In this document: positions 1 through 8,300 of the stretch, piece after piece
Position numbering within the stretch: position 1 is the stretch's first letter
Layout of the letters: the number at the start of each line of letters is the position of its first letter
Translations under genes and position numbers: made by a program
Assembly (NCBI GenBank): GCA_963740055.1
Contig: CAVUCL010000005.1
Span: forward strand, 186,001 to 250,000
Length of the DNA: 64,000 bases
DNA from: WHSW01 sp963740055
GTDB lineage: Bacteria; Actinomycetota; Thermoleophilia; Solirubrobacterales; 70-9
Reading direction: 5' to 3'
The notes under the pieces: generated by a model
What the model saw: only the letters and a program-made list of their open reading frames with translations
What the model was told of the DNA's origin: nothing
The model's database searches: none

Positions 1-1
1 C

Positions 2-1021
2 GAGGACCCGGGCGTGCGCCGCGAGCTGCGCTGGTACTGGCGCGAGCACGAGGTCCCGCGGCTCGGGCTGCGCGAGCGGCTGGCGCTCGAGCGCCACAAC
101 CTCGCCGTCCTCGACCGGACGCTGGAGCGGTTCGAGCCCGACGCGATCTGCTGGTGGGCGATGGGCGGGATGTCGCTCTCGCTGCTCGAGCGCGCCCGGC
201 GCGCCGGGGTGCCGGCGGTGGGCGTCGTCGTCGACGAATGGATGGTCTACGCGCCGCGGATTGACGGCTGGCAGCGGGCGCTTCGCACCCGGGCAGCGGC
301 CCGGCTCGCCGCGGCGCTGAGCGGGATCCCGAGCCCGGTCGAGCTCGCCGGCGCCGCGCGCTGGCTGTTTGCGAGCGCCTACCTGCGCGAGCGCGCGCTC
401 GCGATCGGGGTCGAGGTCGGCGCCGCCGAGGTCGTCCATCCCGGGATCGACTCCGAGCGCTTCGCGCCGGCGCCCGAGCGTCCCTGGTCGGGCGCCCTGC
501 TCTGCCTCGGGCGGATCGACCCGCGCAAGGGGATCGAGACCGCCCTTCGCGCGCTCGCCTCGCTCTCCGACTGCCGCCTCGACGTGGTCGGCGCCGGCGA
601 CCCCGTCCACCTCGCCGAGCTCGAACGCCTGGCCGACGAGCTCGGCGTCGCCGATCGGGTCTCGTTCGAGCGCCGCCCGCGGGAGCGGATCGCCGCCGCC
701 TACGCGGAGGCGGACGCGCTTCTGTTCGGCGTCACCTGGCCGGAGCCGTTCGGGCTCGTCCCACTCGAGGCGATGGCGGTCGGGACGCCGGTGATCGCGA
801 CCGCGACCGGCGGCTCGGGCGAGTACCTCGCCGACGGGCGCAACTGCGTCCGCGTCGCGCCCGGCGACCCGGACGAGCTCGCCGCCGCGGTCGAGCGCCT
901 CGCCGCCGACCCCGAGCTGCGCGCGCGCCTGCGGGCCGGCGGCCTCGAGACCACCGCCGCCCACGACGAGCGCCGCTTCAACGCCGCGGTTCGCGGGACG
1001 CTCGAGCAGGTGGCGCGGTGA
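2..1021 (+). CDS. Glycosyltransferase family 4 (GT-B), 5' end outside window
   Basis: A retaining GT-B glycosyltransferase that probably adds a sugar to a cell-envelope glycan from a nucleotide-sugar donor. The C-terminal donor-binding half is complete: the inter-domain strand HPGIDSERF, then LGRIDPRKGIETAL, then the EX7E-type motif WPEPFGLVPLEAMAVGTPVIA, followed by GGSGEYL and a C-terminal helix. The reading frame is open to base 2, so the N-terminal acceptor domain starts upstream and the gene is partial here. Its TGA overlaps the GTG of the next glycosyltransferase by 4 nt (GTGA), which indicates translational coupling. Acceptor and sugar cannot be read from the sequence. Confidence 0.9.
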   Translation, partial: EDPGVRRELRWYWREHEVPRLGLRERLALERHNLAVLDRTLERFEPDAICWWAMGGMSLSLLERARRAGVPAVGVVVDEWMVYAPRIDGWQRALRTRAAARLAAALSGIPSPVELAGAARWLFASAYLRERALAIGVEVGAAEVVHPGIDSERFAPAPERPWSGALLCLGRIDPRKGIETALRALASLSDCRLDVVGAGDPVHLAELERLADELGVADRVSFERRPRERIAAAYAEADALLFGVTWPEPFGLVPLEAMAVGTPVIATATGGSGEYLADGRNCVRVAPGDPDELAAAVERLAADPELRARLRAGGLETTAAHDERRFNAAVRGTLEQVAR

Positions 1022-1969
1022 GCGGTACGTCTGAGATCGCGGTCGCGGTCGTCTCCTTCAACACCCGCGAGCTGCTCGGGCGCTGCCTCGACTCGCTGCG
1101 CGCCGACGCCGAGGCCGGTCGCGCCCGGGTGACCGTGGTCGACAACGCCTCCGCACGACGGCTCGGCGGAGCTCGTCCGCGACTCCTACCCGTGGGCGGA
1201 GCTGATCGCCGAGACCCGCAACCTCGGCTTCGGCGCTGCGGTCGACCTGGTCGCCGAGCGCGCCGCCGAGCCCTGGCTCGCGGCCGCGAACGCCGACGTC
1301 GAGCTCGCCCCGGGGGCGCTCGCGGCGCTGCTCGAGGCGGGGCACGCGGACCCCGGCGCCGGCGCGCTCGCCCCCCGCCTCGTGCTCGCCGACGGGACCA
1401 CCCAGCACTCGGTGCACGCGTTCCCCAGTCTCGGGCTGGCGCTCGCCTTCAACAGCGGCCTCGCGCGAGCGGTGCCCGGGCTCGGCGAGCGGCTCGCGCT
1501 CGAGGGCCGCTGGGACCCGGAGCGCCCGCGCGCGGTCGACTGGGCCCACGGCGCCTTCCTGCTCCTGCGCCGCGAGGCGTTCGCCGCGGCCGGGGGCTTC
1601 GACCCGCAGCAGTGGATGTACGCCGAGGACCTCGACCTCTGCTGGCGGCTCGCCGGGGCGGGGTGGAGGACCCGCTACGTGCCCGCTGCACGGGTCGCGC
1701 ACGCCCACGCCGCCGCCACCCGCGAGGCGTTCGGCGACCAGCTCGAGCGGCGCCAGATGGACGCCGCCGCGGAGTGGATGGAGCGCCGGCGCGGGCGCGC
1801 GACCGCCCGCTCCTACGCGGCGATCAACGCCGCCGGCTGCGCGCTTCGCCTCGGCGTGCTGCGGGTCGCGGCGCCGCTCAGCGGGCGCGACCTCGGCGGG
1901 CGACGGGCGCTCGAGGCGCGCTATCTGCGCCTGCACCGGACGGCGATGCGGCGCGGCGGCGGGCGGTAG
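1018..1969 (+). CDS. Glycosyltransferase family 2 (frameshifted)
   Basis: An inverting GT-A glycosyltransferase of the rhamnosyltransferase-like GT2 group. The N-terminus has AVAVVSFNTRELLGRCLDSL and VVDNAS, where a metal/nucleotide-binding Asp is expected. The frame then breaks near base 1156: one apparent extra C separates VDNAS (frame of 1018) from the continuation DGSAELVRDSYPWAELI (frame of 1382). The second part carries ETRNLGFGAA, AANADVEL (the DxD-like site), GAFLLLRREAF and the acid-base motif YAEDLDLCWRL, as expected of this family. Removing one base gives about 316 residues of normal length. GTG start overlaps the previous stop. The break is probably a sequence error, since both halves are well conserved. 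Confidence 0.8.
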
Positions 1970-1972
1970 CTT
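1967..1972 (+). promoter_or_regulatory. -10 box TAGCTT of a predicted leaderless start
   Basis: TAGCTT lies 7 nt before the GTG at 1980. It favours that GTG over the TTG at 1971 as the methyltransferase start. Confidence 0.4.
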
Positions 1973-1979
1973 GACCGGC

Positions 1980-2735
1980 GTGGCCGCCCAGAGCACAGCC
2001 GCGGGCGAGCGCGAGGCCGCGATCGCGGCGGCGCGCGAGCGGCTCGGCGAGATCGGCTGGTACCACACCCAGGAGCTCGCCCCGGGCCTGGTAACCCCCG
2101 GGCTCTTCGATCTGCGCCCCTACGTCGACCGCTACGGGATCGACGCCGACCTCGCCGGCGCGCGGGCGCTCGACGTCGGCACCTTCGAGGGCTTCTGGGC
2201 GTTCGAGCTCGAGCGTCGCGGGGCCGAGGTGACCGCGCTCGACGTCGACTCGACCGGCGAGCTCGACTGGCCGCCGCGGCTGCGACCCGCGGCCGCGGAG
2301 CGCCGAGGCGAGGGCTTCGAGCTCGCCCGGGCGGCGCTCGGAAGCAATGTCGAGCGGGTCGGGGCCTCGATCTACGACGCGACTCCGGAGTCGCTCGGCG
2401 GGCGCTTCGACCTCGTCCTCTGCGGCTCGGTCCTGATCCACCTGCGCGACCCGATGCTGGCGCTCGAGCGGCTCGCCGCGCTCTGTCGCGGCCGGCTGGT
2501 GCTCGCCGACGAGTACAGCCGCCGGCTCGCCTGGCTGCCGCTCGCGGCGGCCGAGTTTCGCGGCGAGACGCCGTGGTCGACCTGGTGGCGCCCGGCGCCG
2601 CGCACCTGGCGCGCGATGGTCCGCTGCGCCGGCTTCGAGGACGTGCGCGAGCACGCCCGCTTCCGGGCGCGCTTTCGCGATCGCCGCGGCGGCGTGCCCC
2701 ACCTCGTCCTCCATGCCCGCGGGGCGGGCACGTGA
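1980..2735 (+). CDS. Class I SAM methyltransferase, WYHxxEL paralogue 1
   Basis: First of four paralogous methyltransferases in the window. The signature is a WYHTQELAPGLVTPGLFDLRP stretch near residue 20, SAM motif I LDVGTFEGFWAFE, an acidic residue ending strand 2 (ALDVD), and the motif IV/post-IV segment LCGSVLIHLRDPMLALE. The opening WYH...TPG segment resembles the front of the CmoB/DUF1698 domain, but the tRNA-specific parts of CmoB are not obvious. Between glycosyltransferases and an acyltransferase, a glycan or lipid-linked sugar substrate is more likely; this is inference. About 251 aa from the GTG at 1980; TTG at 1971 is the alternative. The TGA overlaps the next GTG by 4 nt. Confidence 0.82.
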   Translation: MAAQSTAAGEREAAIAAARERLGEIGWYHTQELAPGLVTPGLFDLRPYVDRYGIDADLAGARALDVGTFEGFWAFELERRGAEVTALDVDSTGELDWPPRLRPAAAERRGEGFELARAALGSNVERVGASIYDATPESLGGRFDLVLCGSVLIHLRDPMLALERLAALCRGRLVLADEYSRRLAWLPLAAAEFRGETPWSTWWRPAPRTWRAMVRCAGFEDVREHARFRARFRDRRGGVPHLVLHARGAGT

Positions 2736-3433
2736 GCCGCGCGCGCGACCTGCTGCGCGAGCTGCCGCGGGAGCTCGGCTACTTCCGCGGCCCGCGGCTC
2801 GCGTCCTGGCTTCGCAAGCGCTGGCTCCTGCTGCGCCACCCGCACGCGCGGATCGAGCTCGGCCGCCACGTCTACCTCGGCCCCGGGTTCAGCCTCCACG
2901 TCCCGCACGACGCGACCGTGATCGTCGGCGACGGGGTCGAGTTCCGGCGCAACTTCCGCGCCGAGGTCGCCGGCGGCGGCCGGCTGGCGATCGGCGCCGG
3001 GACCCGGTTCGCCTACGACGTCGTGATCCAGTGCGGGACCACGATCGAGATCGGCGAGCGCTGCCTGTTCGCCCACGGGGTGACGATCGTCGACGGCAGC
3101 CACCGCTTCCGCGACCCGGAGCTGCCGCTGCTCGAGCAGGGCTACGACTTCCGCCCGATCACGATCGGCGACGACGCCGCGGCGATGGCGAAGGCGACCG
3201 TGATCGCCCCGCTCGGCGAGCGCGCCTTCGTGGGCGCGAACTCGGTCGTCACTCGCGCGGTCGCGCCCTACACGCTCGCGGTCGGCGCTCCCGCCCGCGC
3301 GATCGACTACTTCGGGCCGGAGCCCGAGCCGGGCGGGTCGAGCTCGCCGACCAGCGGCGCGAGCGGCGCCGCCGACGCGGGCGCCGCATCCGCCTCGGCC
3401 CAGGCGGCGAGGAAGTCGGGCGCCAGCTCCTGA
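2732..3433 (+). CDS. Left-handed beta-helix (hexapeptide) O-acyltransferase
   Basis: A WbbJ/maltose-acetyltransferase-type acyltransferase that probably transfers an acetyl group to a sugar of the envelope glycan. Hexapeptide turns run from about residue 35 to 165: IELGRHVYLGPG, VIVGDGVEF, LAIGAGTRFAYDVVIQCG, IEIGERCLFAHGVTIVDGSH (with the catalytic His of the DGSH loop), ITIGDDAAAMAKATVIAPL and AFVGANSVVT, ending VGAPARAI. Start is the GTG at 2732, which overlaps the methyltransferase stop. The folded domain ends near base 3315; the last ~35 residues are Ser/Ala/Gly-rich and lie antisense over the 3' end of the next gene, so that tail may not be functional. Confidence 0.85.
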   Translation: MSRARDLLRELPRELGYFRGPRLASWLRKRWLLLRHPHARIELGRHVYLGPGFSLHVPHDATVIVGDGVEFRRNFRAEVAGGGRLAIGAGTRFAYDVVIQCGTTIEIGERCLFAHGVTIVDGSHRFRDPELPLLEQGYDFRPITIGDDAAAMAKATVIAPLGERAFVGANSVVTRAVAPYTLAVGAPARAIDYFGPEPEPGGSSSPTSGASGAADAGAASASAQAARKSGASS

Positions 3434-4302
3434 CGGTAGTAGAGGTCGGCGCTGCGCCAGGCGCGCGCGCCGAGCAGCGGGAAGCGGCGCGGGAGCCAGC
3501 CGATCAGATGGCGGCCGCGGCCCGAGACCGGCTCGAGCTCGGCGGCGTGGCCGAAGAAGCGGCGGAAGTGCGGCTCGAGCTCCGGGTGCTTGCGGACGAA
3601 CTCGCGCTCGGCGTACGCCAGCCGGCGCACCCGCCGGCGGTAGAAGGCGAGGTCCGGCTCGCGCAGATGGTCGACGACCGCGTCGCGGTTGTAGAGCAGG
3701 CGCAGCCCGTGGGCGCGGGCGCGGTAGGCGAAGTCGAGGTCCTCGTAGCCGTAGGGGAGGCGCTCGGCGTCGAAGCCGCCGACCCGCTCGACGAAGGCGC
3801 GCTTGACCGAGACGTTGGCGCCGTAGAAGCGCCCCCACCCGGCCTCGATCCCGTCGATCGCCGGGTAGTCGAACTGGACCCCGTGGTCGAGCCAGCGCAT
3901 GAACGGCGTCACCCGGACCTCCGGCGACCAGCTCACGTGGCCGAGCACCGCGACCTCGTCGGCGGGCTCGCGCTCGTGCCAGGCGAGGTGCTCGGCGAGC
4001 AGCCGCGGGCCGGGGATCGTGTCGTTGTCGGTGAACAGGACCAGCGCCGCCGCGGCGCTCTGCCAGCCGGCGTTGCGGTTCGCCGACAACCCCGGGATCG
4101 CGCCCGCGAGCCGGCGGACCGCGAACGGCCGCGCGCCGATCGCCCGCTGCGCGGCGCCGGGATCGGGGTCGGCGCGGTCGACGACGACCAGGACCTCGAG
4201 CTCGTCCGCGGGCGTCTCCTGGGCGGCGAACCCGTCGAGCACCCGGGCGAGCCCGTCGTAGTTGCCGAGGCTCGAGACCACGACACTGAGGCGCGGGGTC
4301 AT
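3307..4302 (-). CDS. Glycosyltransferase family 2
   Basis: A GT-A glycosyltransferase of 331 aa. It opens LSVVVSSLGNYDGLARVLDG, has VVDRADPDP where the nucleotide Asp is expected, then GLSANRNAGWQ, the DxD-type LFTDNDTIPGP, and the acceptor-side motifs FYGANVSVKRAFVERVGGFD and YGYEDLDFAYRA (catalytic Glu-Asp). The ATG at 4302 overlaps the stop of the upstream methyltransferase by one base (TGATG), so the two are translationally coupled. Its 3' end overlaps the oppositely oriented acyltransferase by 127 bp, which is unusual. It probably extends the same surface glycan as its neighbours. Confidence 0.87.
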   Translation of the reverse strand: MTPRLSVVVSSLGNYDGLARVLDGFAAQETPADELEVLVVVDRADPDPGAAQRAIGARPFAVRRLAGAIPGLSANRNAGWQSAAAALVLFTDNDTIPGPRLLAEHLAWHEREPADEVAVLGHVSWSPEVRVTPFMRWLDHGVQFDYPAIDGIEAGWGRFYGANVSVKRAFVERVGGFDAERLPYGYEDLDFAYRARAHGLRLLYNRDAVVDHLREPDLAFYRRRVRRLAYAEREFVRKHPELEPHFRRFFGHAAELEPVSGRGRHLIGWLPRRFPLLGARAWRSADLYYRQELAPDFLAAWAEADAAPASAAPLAPLVGELDPPGSGSGPK

Positions 4303-5123
4303 CAGCCCGCGCCCCGCGCGCCGGCGACCACGACTCCGTGCGGGTCGCCGCGCCAGCTCACCGCCAGCCGCTCGCGCCCGGCGGCGGAGAGCAGCAGGCG
4401 TGGGTCGCGCAGGCGCCGTGGCTGGCCGGCGCCGATCGGCATCAACAGCCGCCGCGGCTCGCGCGTGAGCTCGAACCCCGCGGCCTCGACCATGCCCGCG
4501 AGCGCCGCCAGGTTCGGCTTCCACCACCATGGGCGCCCGACCCCGTCGAGCGCGGCGACCGGCCGGCGGGGGAAGATCCGCGTCTTCGCGAGGTCGATCG
4601 CATCGACGCAGACGAGCGTGCCGGAGCAGACCGAGCGCACCGCCTCGAGCGCCCCGACCGGGTCGCGGAGGTGCAGCAGCAGGCTGCCGAGGTAGACGAA
4701 GTCGAAGCACCCGACCTCGGCCGGGCTCAGGTCGTAGACGCTGAGGTCGCGGCGCTCGACCGCCGAGTCGAGCGCCCGGCGGGCGAGCTCGAAGCCGGCG
4801 CCGGCGCGCTTGCGCTCGGCGAGCGCGGCGACGACCTCGTCGGTGCTGCCCGCGGGCCAATCCCAGCGGCGCGGGTCGAGGATGTCGACGGCGAGCACCT
4901 CGCGCGCGTCGCGGCGCTCCATCTCGAACGCCCAGAAGCCGTCGAAGGTGCCGACGTCGAGGCAGCGCATCCCGGCGAGCGAGGCGGGGAGGAGGTCGCC
5001 GGCGATCGGGCGCAGGTCGAACCATCCGGGCGTCAGCCGCCCGGGCGCGAGCTCGAGCGTGTGGTACCACTGGCGACCCTCGATCTGGTCCCGAAGCTCG
5101 GCCTCGGTGACTGCGCCGGCCAC
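4302..5123 (-). CDS. Class I SAM methyltransferase, WYHxxEL paralogue 2
   Basis: Second paralogue, 273 aa. It has WYHTLELAPGRLTPGWFDLRP near residue 20, motif I LDVGTFDGFWAFE, AVDILDP after strand 2, YDLSPAEVG, and YLGSLLLHLRDPVGALEAV. A PWWWKPNLAALAGMVEAAGF segment near residue 200 recurs in the other copies. GTG start, 6 nt after a TAGCTT -10 box. It heads a two-gene operon with the GT2, which again ties this family to glycosylation. Substrate unknown. Confidence 0.84.
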   Translation of the reverse strand: MAGAVTEAELRDQIEGRQWYHTLELAPGRLTPGWFDLRPIAGDLLPASLAGMRCLDVGTFDGFWAFEMERRDAREVLAVDILDPRRWDWPAGSTDEVVAALAERKRAGAGFELARRALDSAVERRDLSVYDLSPAEVGCFDFVYLGSLLLHLRDPVGALEAVRSVCSGTLVCVDAIDLAKTRIFPRRPVAALDGVGRPWWWKPNLAALAGMVEAAGFELTREPRRLLMPIGAGQPRRLRDPRLLLSAAGRERLAVSWRGDPHGVVVAGARGAG

Positions 5124-5129
5124 GGCGCC

Positions 5130-5135
5130 AAGCTA
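5130..5135 (-). promoter_or_regulatory. -10 box TAGCTT for the 5123 gene
   Basis: Reads TAGCTT on the minus strand, 6 nt before the GTG. It is one of two divergent -10 boxes in the 50-bp gap 5124-5173. Confidence 0.45.
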
Positions 5136-5161
5136 GCAACTGCGCTGCGGGGCGCCGGCGT

Positions 5162-5167
5162 TATCGT
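5162..5167 (+). promoter_or_regulatory. -10 box TATCGT for the 5174 gene
   Basis: TATCGT lies 6 nt before the ATG, leaving no room for a Shine-Dalgarno site, so the transcript is probably leaderless. Confidence 0.45.
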
Positions 5168-5173
5168 GGCTCG

Positions 5174-5923
5174 ATGCCGCTCGAGCTCGACCCGGCCCGC
5201 GAGCAGGCCGAGCTCGAGCTCTACCTCGGTGACTCGTTCGAGCTCGACCGCCTGCAGCGCTACCAGCTCCAGCTCGACCGCGAGTACGCGCGCGTGGGCG
5301 ACGAGCAGCGCTTCTACCGCAGCTCGGAGGGCTACCTCTACAACCTGACCGCGTTCGCGATCACCGGGACGAAGCTGCCCTACCTGCGCGAGCTCACCCG
5401 CCTGGTGAGGCCGGGGGCGCGGTTGCTCGACTACGGCTGCGGGATCGGCTCCGACGGGCTGGCGCTGCTCGAGGCCGGCTACGAGGTCGAGTTCGCCGAG
5501 TTCGACAACCCGAGCGTCGCCTACCTGCGCTGGCGGCTCGAGCGGCGCGGGCTCGAGGCGCCGGTCCACGACCTCGACCGCGACGTCCCCGGCGGCTTCG
5601 ACGCCGTCTACGCCTTCGACGTGATCGAGCACGTCGCCGACCCGTTCGCGTTCCTCGCCGAGCTCGAGCGCCGCGGCCGCCTGGTGGTGGTCAACCTGCT
5701 CGAGCCCGCGTCGGAGGAGGCCGAGCAGCCGCTTCACCGCGAGCTCCCGATCGCCGCGATCGGTCGCCGGGCCGCGGGCGCCGGACTGCGCTCCTACCGG
5801 GTCCTACACCGGCGCTCGCACCTGGTCGCCTACGAGCCCCGGCGGGCCGGCTTCGCGCGCCGGCTGCGAGGACGGCTGGCGATCGCCGCCGAGCGCGTGC
5901 GCGCCCGCATCTCGCCCCGCTAG
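5174..5923 (+). CDS. Class I SAM-dependent methyltransferase
   Basis: A 249-aa methyltransferase unlike the WYHxxEL set. After a charged helical N-terminus (residues 1-45) come FYRSSEGYLYNLTAFAITGTK and a Rossmann core: motif I LLDYGCGIGSDGLALLEAGY, the strand-2 acid in FAEFDNPS, and DAVYAFDVIEHVADP as motif IV. It ends with a basic tail. Methyltransferases with this DYGCGxGxD core occur in polysaccharide loci, which fits the flippase just downstream; the substrate cannot be read off. ATG start supported by the -10 spacing. Confidence 0.8.
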   Translation: MPLELDPAREQAELELYLGDSFELDRLQRYQLQLDREYARVGDEQRFYRSSEGYLYNLTAFAITGTKLPYLRELTRLVRPGARLLDYGCGIGSDGLALLEAGYEVEFAEFDNPSVAYLRWRLERRGLEAPVHDLDRDVPGGFDAVYAFDVIEHVADPFAFLAELERRGRLVVVNLLEPASEEAEQPLHRELPIAAIGRRAAGAGLRSYRVLHRRSHLVAYEPRRAGFARRLRGRLAIAAERVRARISPR

Positions 5924-5931
5924 ACCCCTGC

Positions 5932-5937
5932 TAGGTT
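5932..5937 (+). promoter_or_regulatory. -10 box TAGGTT for the flippase
   Basis: TAGGTT lies 6 nt before the GTG at 5944. Confidence 0.42.
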
Positions 5938-5943
5938 CGGCCG

Positions 5944-7533
5944 GTGCCGGGCCGGAGCGAAGACGAGGCGGCCGGCGCCGCCTGGATGGCCGACCACCCG
6001 CCGACCCCGGCGAGCATCACCGAGGACGACGCGATCGAGGCCGCGGTCGAGCCGCTCTCCGACCGGATCGCGCTCGAGGGCCGCTCGCTGCGCGAGCACA
6101 CCGCCCGCGGCGCGGTCATCAACGCGCTGTTCCAGGCCGGGCTCGGGGTCTTCGGCCTGGTCCAGCGGGTCGCCGTCGCCGCCTTCTTGACGATCAGCGA
6201 GTACGGGGTCTGGGGACTGCTGGTGACGACCGTGATCACGCTCGCCTGGCTGAAGCAGATCGGGATCGCCGACAAGTTCGTGCAGCAGGAGGAGCCCGAT
6301 CAGGAGGCGGCGTTCCAGAAGGCGTTCACGCTCGAGCTCGCCTACAGCGCCCTCTTCTTCGGCATCGCCTGCCTCGCGTTCCCCGTCTACGGCGCGATCT
6401 ACGGCCACATGGAGATCGTCGTCCCCGGGATCGTGCTCGCGTTCTCGTTCGTCCCCAGCGCGCTCGAGGCGCCGATCTGGATCGCCTACCGCCAGATGCG
6501 CTTCGTCCGCCAGCGCGTGCTCGAGGCGGTCGACCCGATCGTCGCCGCGACGGTAACGATCGCGCTCGCCGTCGCCGGGCTCGGCTACTGGTCCCTGGTC
6601 ATCGGTCCGGTCACCGGCAGCATCTGCGGGGCGGCGGTCGCGGTCGCGACCTGCCCCTATCCGCTGCGCCTACGCTGGGACCGCGGCGCGCTGCGCGAGT
6701 ACTTCTCCTTCTCTTGGCCGCTGCTCGCCTCGAGCGCCAGCGGGCTGGTGATCGTCCAGGGCTCGGTCCTGGTCGCGAACTTCAGCGTCGGGCTCGCCGG
6801 CCTCGGCGCGATCGGCCTCGCCTCGACCTTCTCGATGTTCGCCGACCGCCTCGACGCGCTGATCCGGCGAACGATCTACCCCGCCGTCTGCGCGGTCTCC
6901 GAGCGCACCGCGCTGCTGTTCGAAGTGTTCACGAAGTCGAACCGCCTGGCGCTGATGTGGGCGTTCCCCTTCGGCGTCGGGCTGGCGCTGTTCGCGCCCG
7001 ACCTGATCACCTGGGTGTTGGGAGAGCGCTGGCGCGAGGCAGAGGTCCTGCTGCAGGCCTTCGGCCTGATCATCGCCGTGCGCCAGGTCGCCTTCAACTG
7101 GGTGATCTTCTTCACCGCCCGGGCGCAGACGCGACCGCTCGCGGTCGCGAGCGCGATCCAGCTCGGCGTCTTCGCCGCCGTCACCGCGCCGCTGACGATC
7201 GTGCTCGGCCTCGACGGCTACGCGATCGGGATGGCGTCCGGGGTGATCGTCGACCTGCTCGTCCGCGGCTGGTATCTGGACCGGATGTTCAGCGGCTTCA
7301 ACGTCGCCCTGCACCTGGCGCGCTCGATCGCCCCGAGCGTGCCCCCGGCGCTCGCGATCCTCGCCCTGCGCGCGATTGCCGGCGCTGAGCGCACGCTCGC
7401 GCTCGCGCTCGCCGAGCTCGGCCTCTACGCGGCGCTGACCGTGCTCGCGACGCTCGCCTTCGAGCGCCCGCTGCTGAACGAGCTGCGCGGCTACCTGCGC
7501 CGCGGGCTGCGCGCTGCCCCCGCGCCGGGCTAG
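5944..7533 (+). CDS. Polysaccharide flippase, Wzx/MOP superfamily
   Basis: A 529-aa integral membrane protein of the oligosaccharide-flippase (PST/MOP) superfamily, expected to move lipid-linked oligosaccharide across the membrane. The first ~50 residues are acidic and cytosolic. About 12-14 hydrophobic segments follow, starting GAVINALFQAGLGVFGLVQR. The FLTISEYGVWGLL helix is the family's 'typical EYG' feature after TM1, and WIAYRQMRFVRQR is the usual cytosolic loop. The GTG follows a TAGGTT -10 box. The stop overlaps the stop of the convergent methyltransferase in a CTAG palindrome at 7530-7533. It is the natural exporter for the glycan assembled by the neighbouring glycosyltransferases. 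Confidence 0.88.
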   Translation: MPGRSEDEAAGAAWMADHPPTPASITEDDAIEAAVEPLSDRIALEGRSLREHTARGAVINALFQAGLGVFGLVQRVAVAAFLTISEYGVWGLLVTTVITLAWLKQIGIADKFVQQEEPDQEAAFQKAFTLELAYSALFFGIACLAFPVYGAIYGHMEIVVPGIVLAFSFVPSALEAPIWIAYRQMRFVRQRVLEAVDPIVAATVTIALAVAGLGYWSLVIGPVTGSICGAAVAVATCPYPLRLRWDRGALREYFSFSWPLLASSASGLVIVQGSVLVANFSVGLAGLGAIGLASTFSMFADRLDALIRRTIYPAVCAVSERTALLFEVFTKSNRLALMWAFPFGVGLALFAPDLITWVLGERWREAEVLLQAFGLIIAVRQVAFNWVIFFTARAQTRPLAVASAIQLGVFAAVTAPLTIVLGLDGYAIGMASGVIVDLLVRGWYLDRMFSGFNVALHLARSIAPSVPPALAILALRAIAGAERTLALALAELGLYAALTVLATLAFERPLLNELRGYLRRGLRAAPAPG

Positions 7534-8300
7534 GGCCCGGTTCGCGGCGCGGCGAGCACGGCGGCGTGGGGGAGCCCGCGGCCGCCGGCCAGCAGGCGCG
7601 GCAGCAGGTCGTTGCGAACCGATCCCGACCGGTGGGCCGGATGCCCGCTGCCGAACGGGATCGCGTAGGGGCGCGTCGCCGCGGCGATCTCGAACCCCGC
7701 GGCCTCGACCATCGCCCGGTGCCCGGCGACGTTCGGGATCCACCAGCGGCAGTTGCGCCCGCGCTCGAACCCGGCCACGGCCGCGCGCGGTCGCAGCAGC
7801 GAGAGCCCGAGCCGCACCTGCTCCGCGGAGAGGAACCACTCGCCGGTGACCGCGCGGATCGCCTCGAGCGCCCGCACCGGGTCGCGCAGGTGCAGCATCA
7901 GGCTGCCGCAGACGACCACGTCGAAGCGCCCGACCCGCTCCGGCGAGAGCTCGTAGACGCTCAGCTCCTCGCGGACGACGGCGGAGCCGAGCGCTCGCCT
8001 CGCGATCTCGAACCCGCCGCCGGTCCGCTCGCCGGCGATCGCCGCGAATGCGCGCGCGTCGTCGTCGCGGGTCGCCCGCGGCCAGTCCCAGCCGGCCGGA
8101 TCGGCGATGTCGGTGGCGACGACCTCCGACGCCCCGCGGCGCTCGAGCTCGAACGCGAGCGTGCCGTCCCAGGTGCCGACGTCGAGGCAGCGCTTGCCGC
8201 GCACGTCGGGCCACGGCATCCGCGCGAGGACCGGCCGCAGGTCGAACCAGCCCGGGGTGACGACGCCGGGCTCGAGCTCGATCGAGTGGTACCAGAGCAT
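7530..8300 (-). CDS. Class I SAM methyltransferase, WYHxxEL paralogue 3
   Basis: Third paralogue, 256 aa. The signature starts at residue 3 (MLWYHSIELEPGVVTPGWFD), so its N-terminus is shorter than the other copies. It has motif I LDVGTWDGTLAFE, ATDIADP, YELSPERVG, CGSLMLHLRDPVRALEAI and CRWWIPNVAGHRAMVEAAGFE. The ATG at 8300 abuts the TAG of the upstream sulfatase-fold gene (8301), so the two form one operon with coupled translation. Pairing with an alkaline-phosphatase-fold enzyme suggests modification of a lipid- or glycan-linked group. Substrate unknown. Confidence 0.84.
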   Translation of the reverse strand: MLWYHSIELEPGVVTPGWFDLRPVLARMPWPDVRGKRCLDVGTWDGTLAFELERRGASEVVATDIADPAGWDWPRATRDDDARAFAAIAGERTGGGFEIARRALGSAVVREELSVYELSPERVGRFDVVVCGSLMLHLRDPVRALEAIRAVTGEWFLSAEQVRLGLSLLRPRAAVAGFERGRNCRWWIPNVAGHRAMVEAAGFEIAAATRPYAIPFGSGHPAHRSGSVRNDLLPRLLAGGRGLPHAAVLAAPRTGP

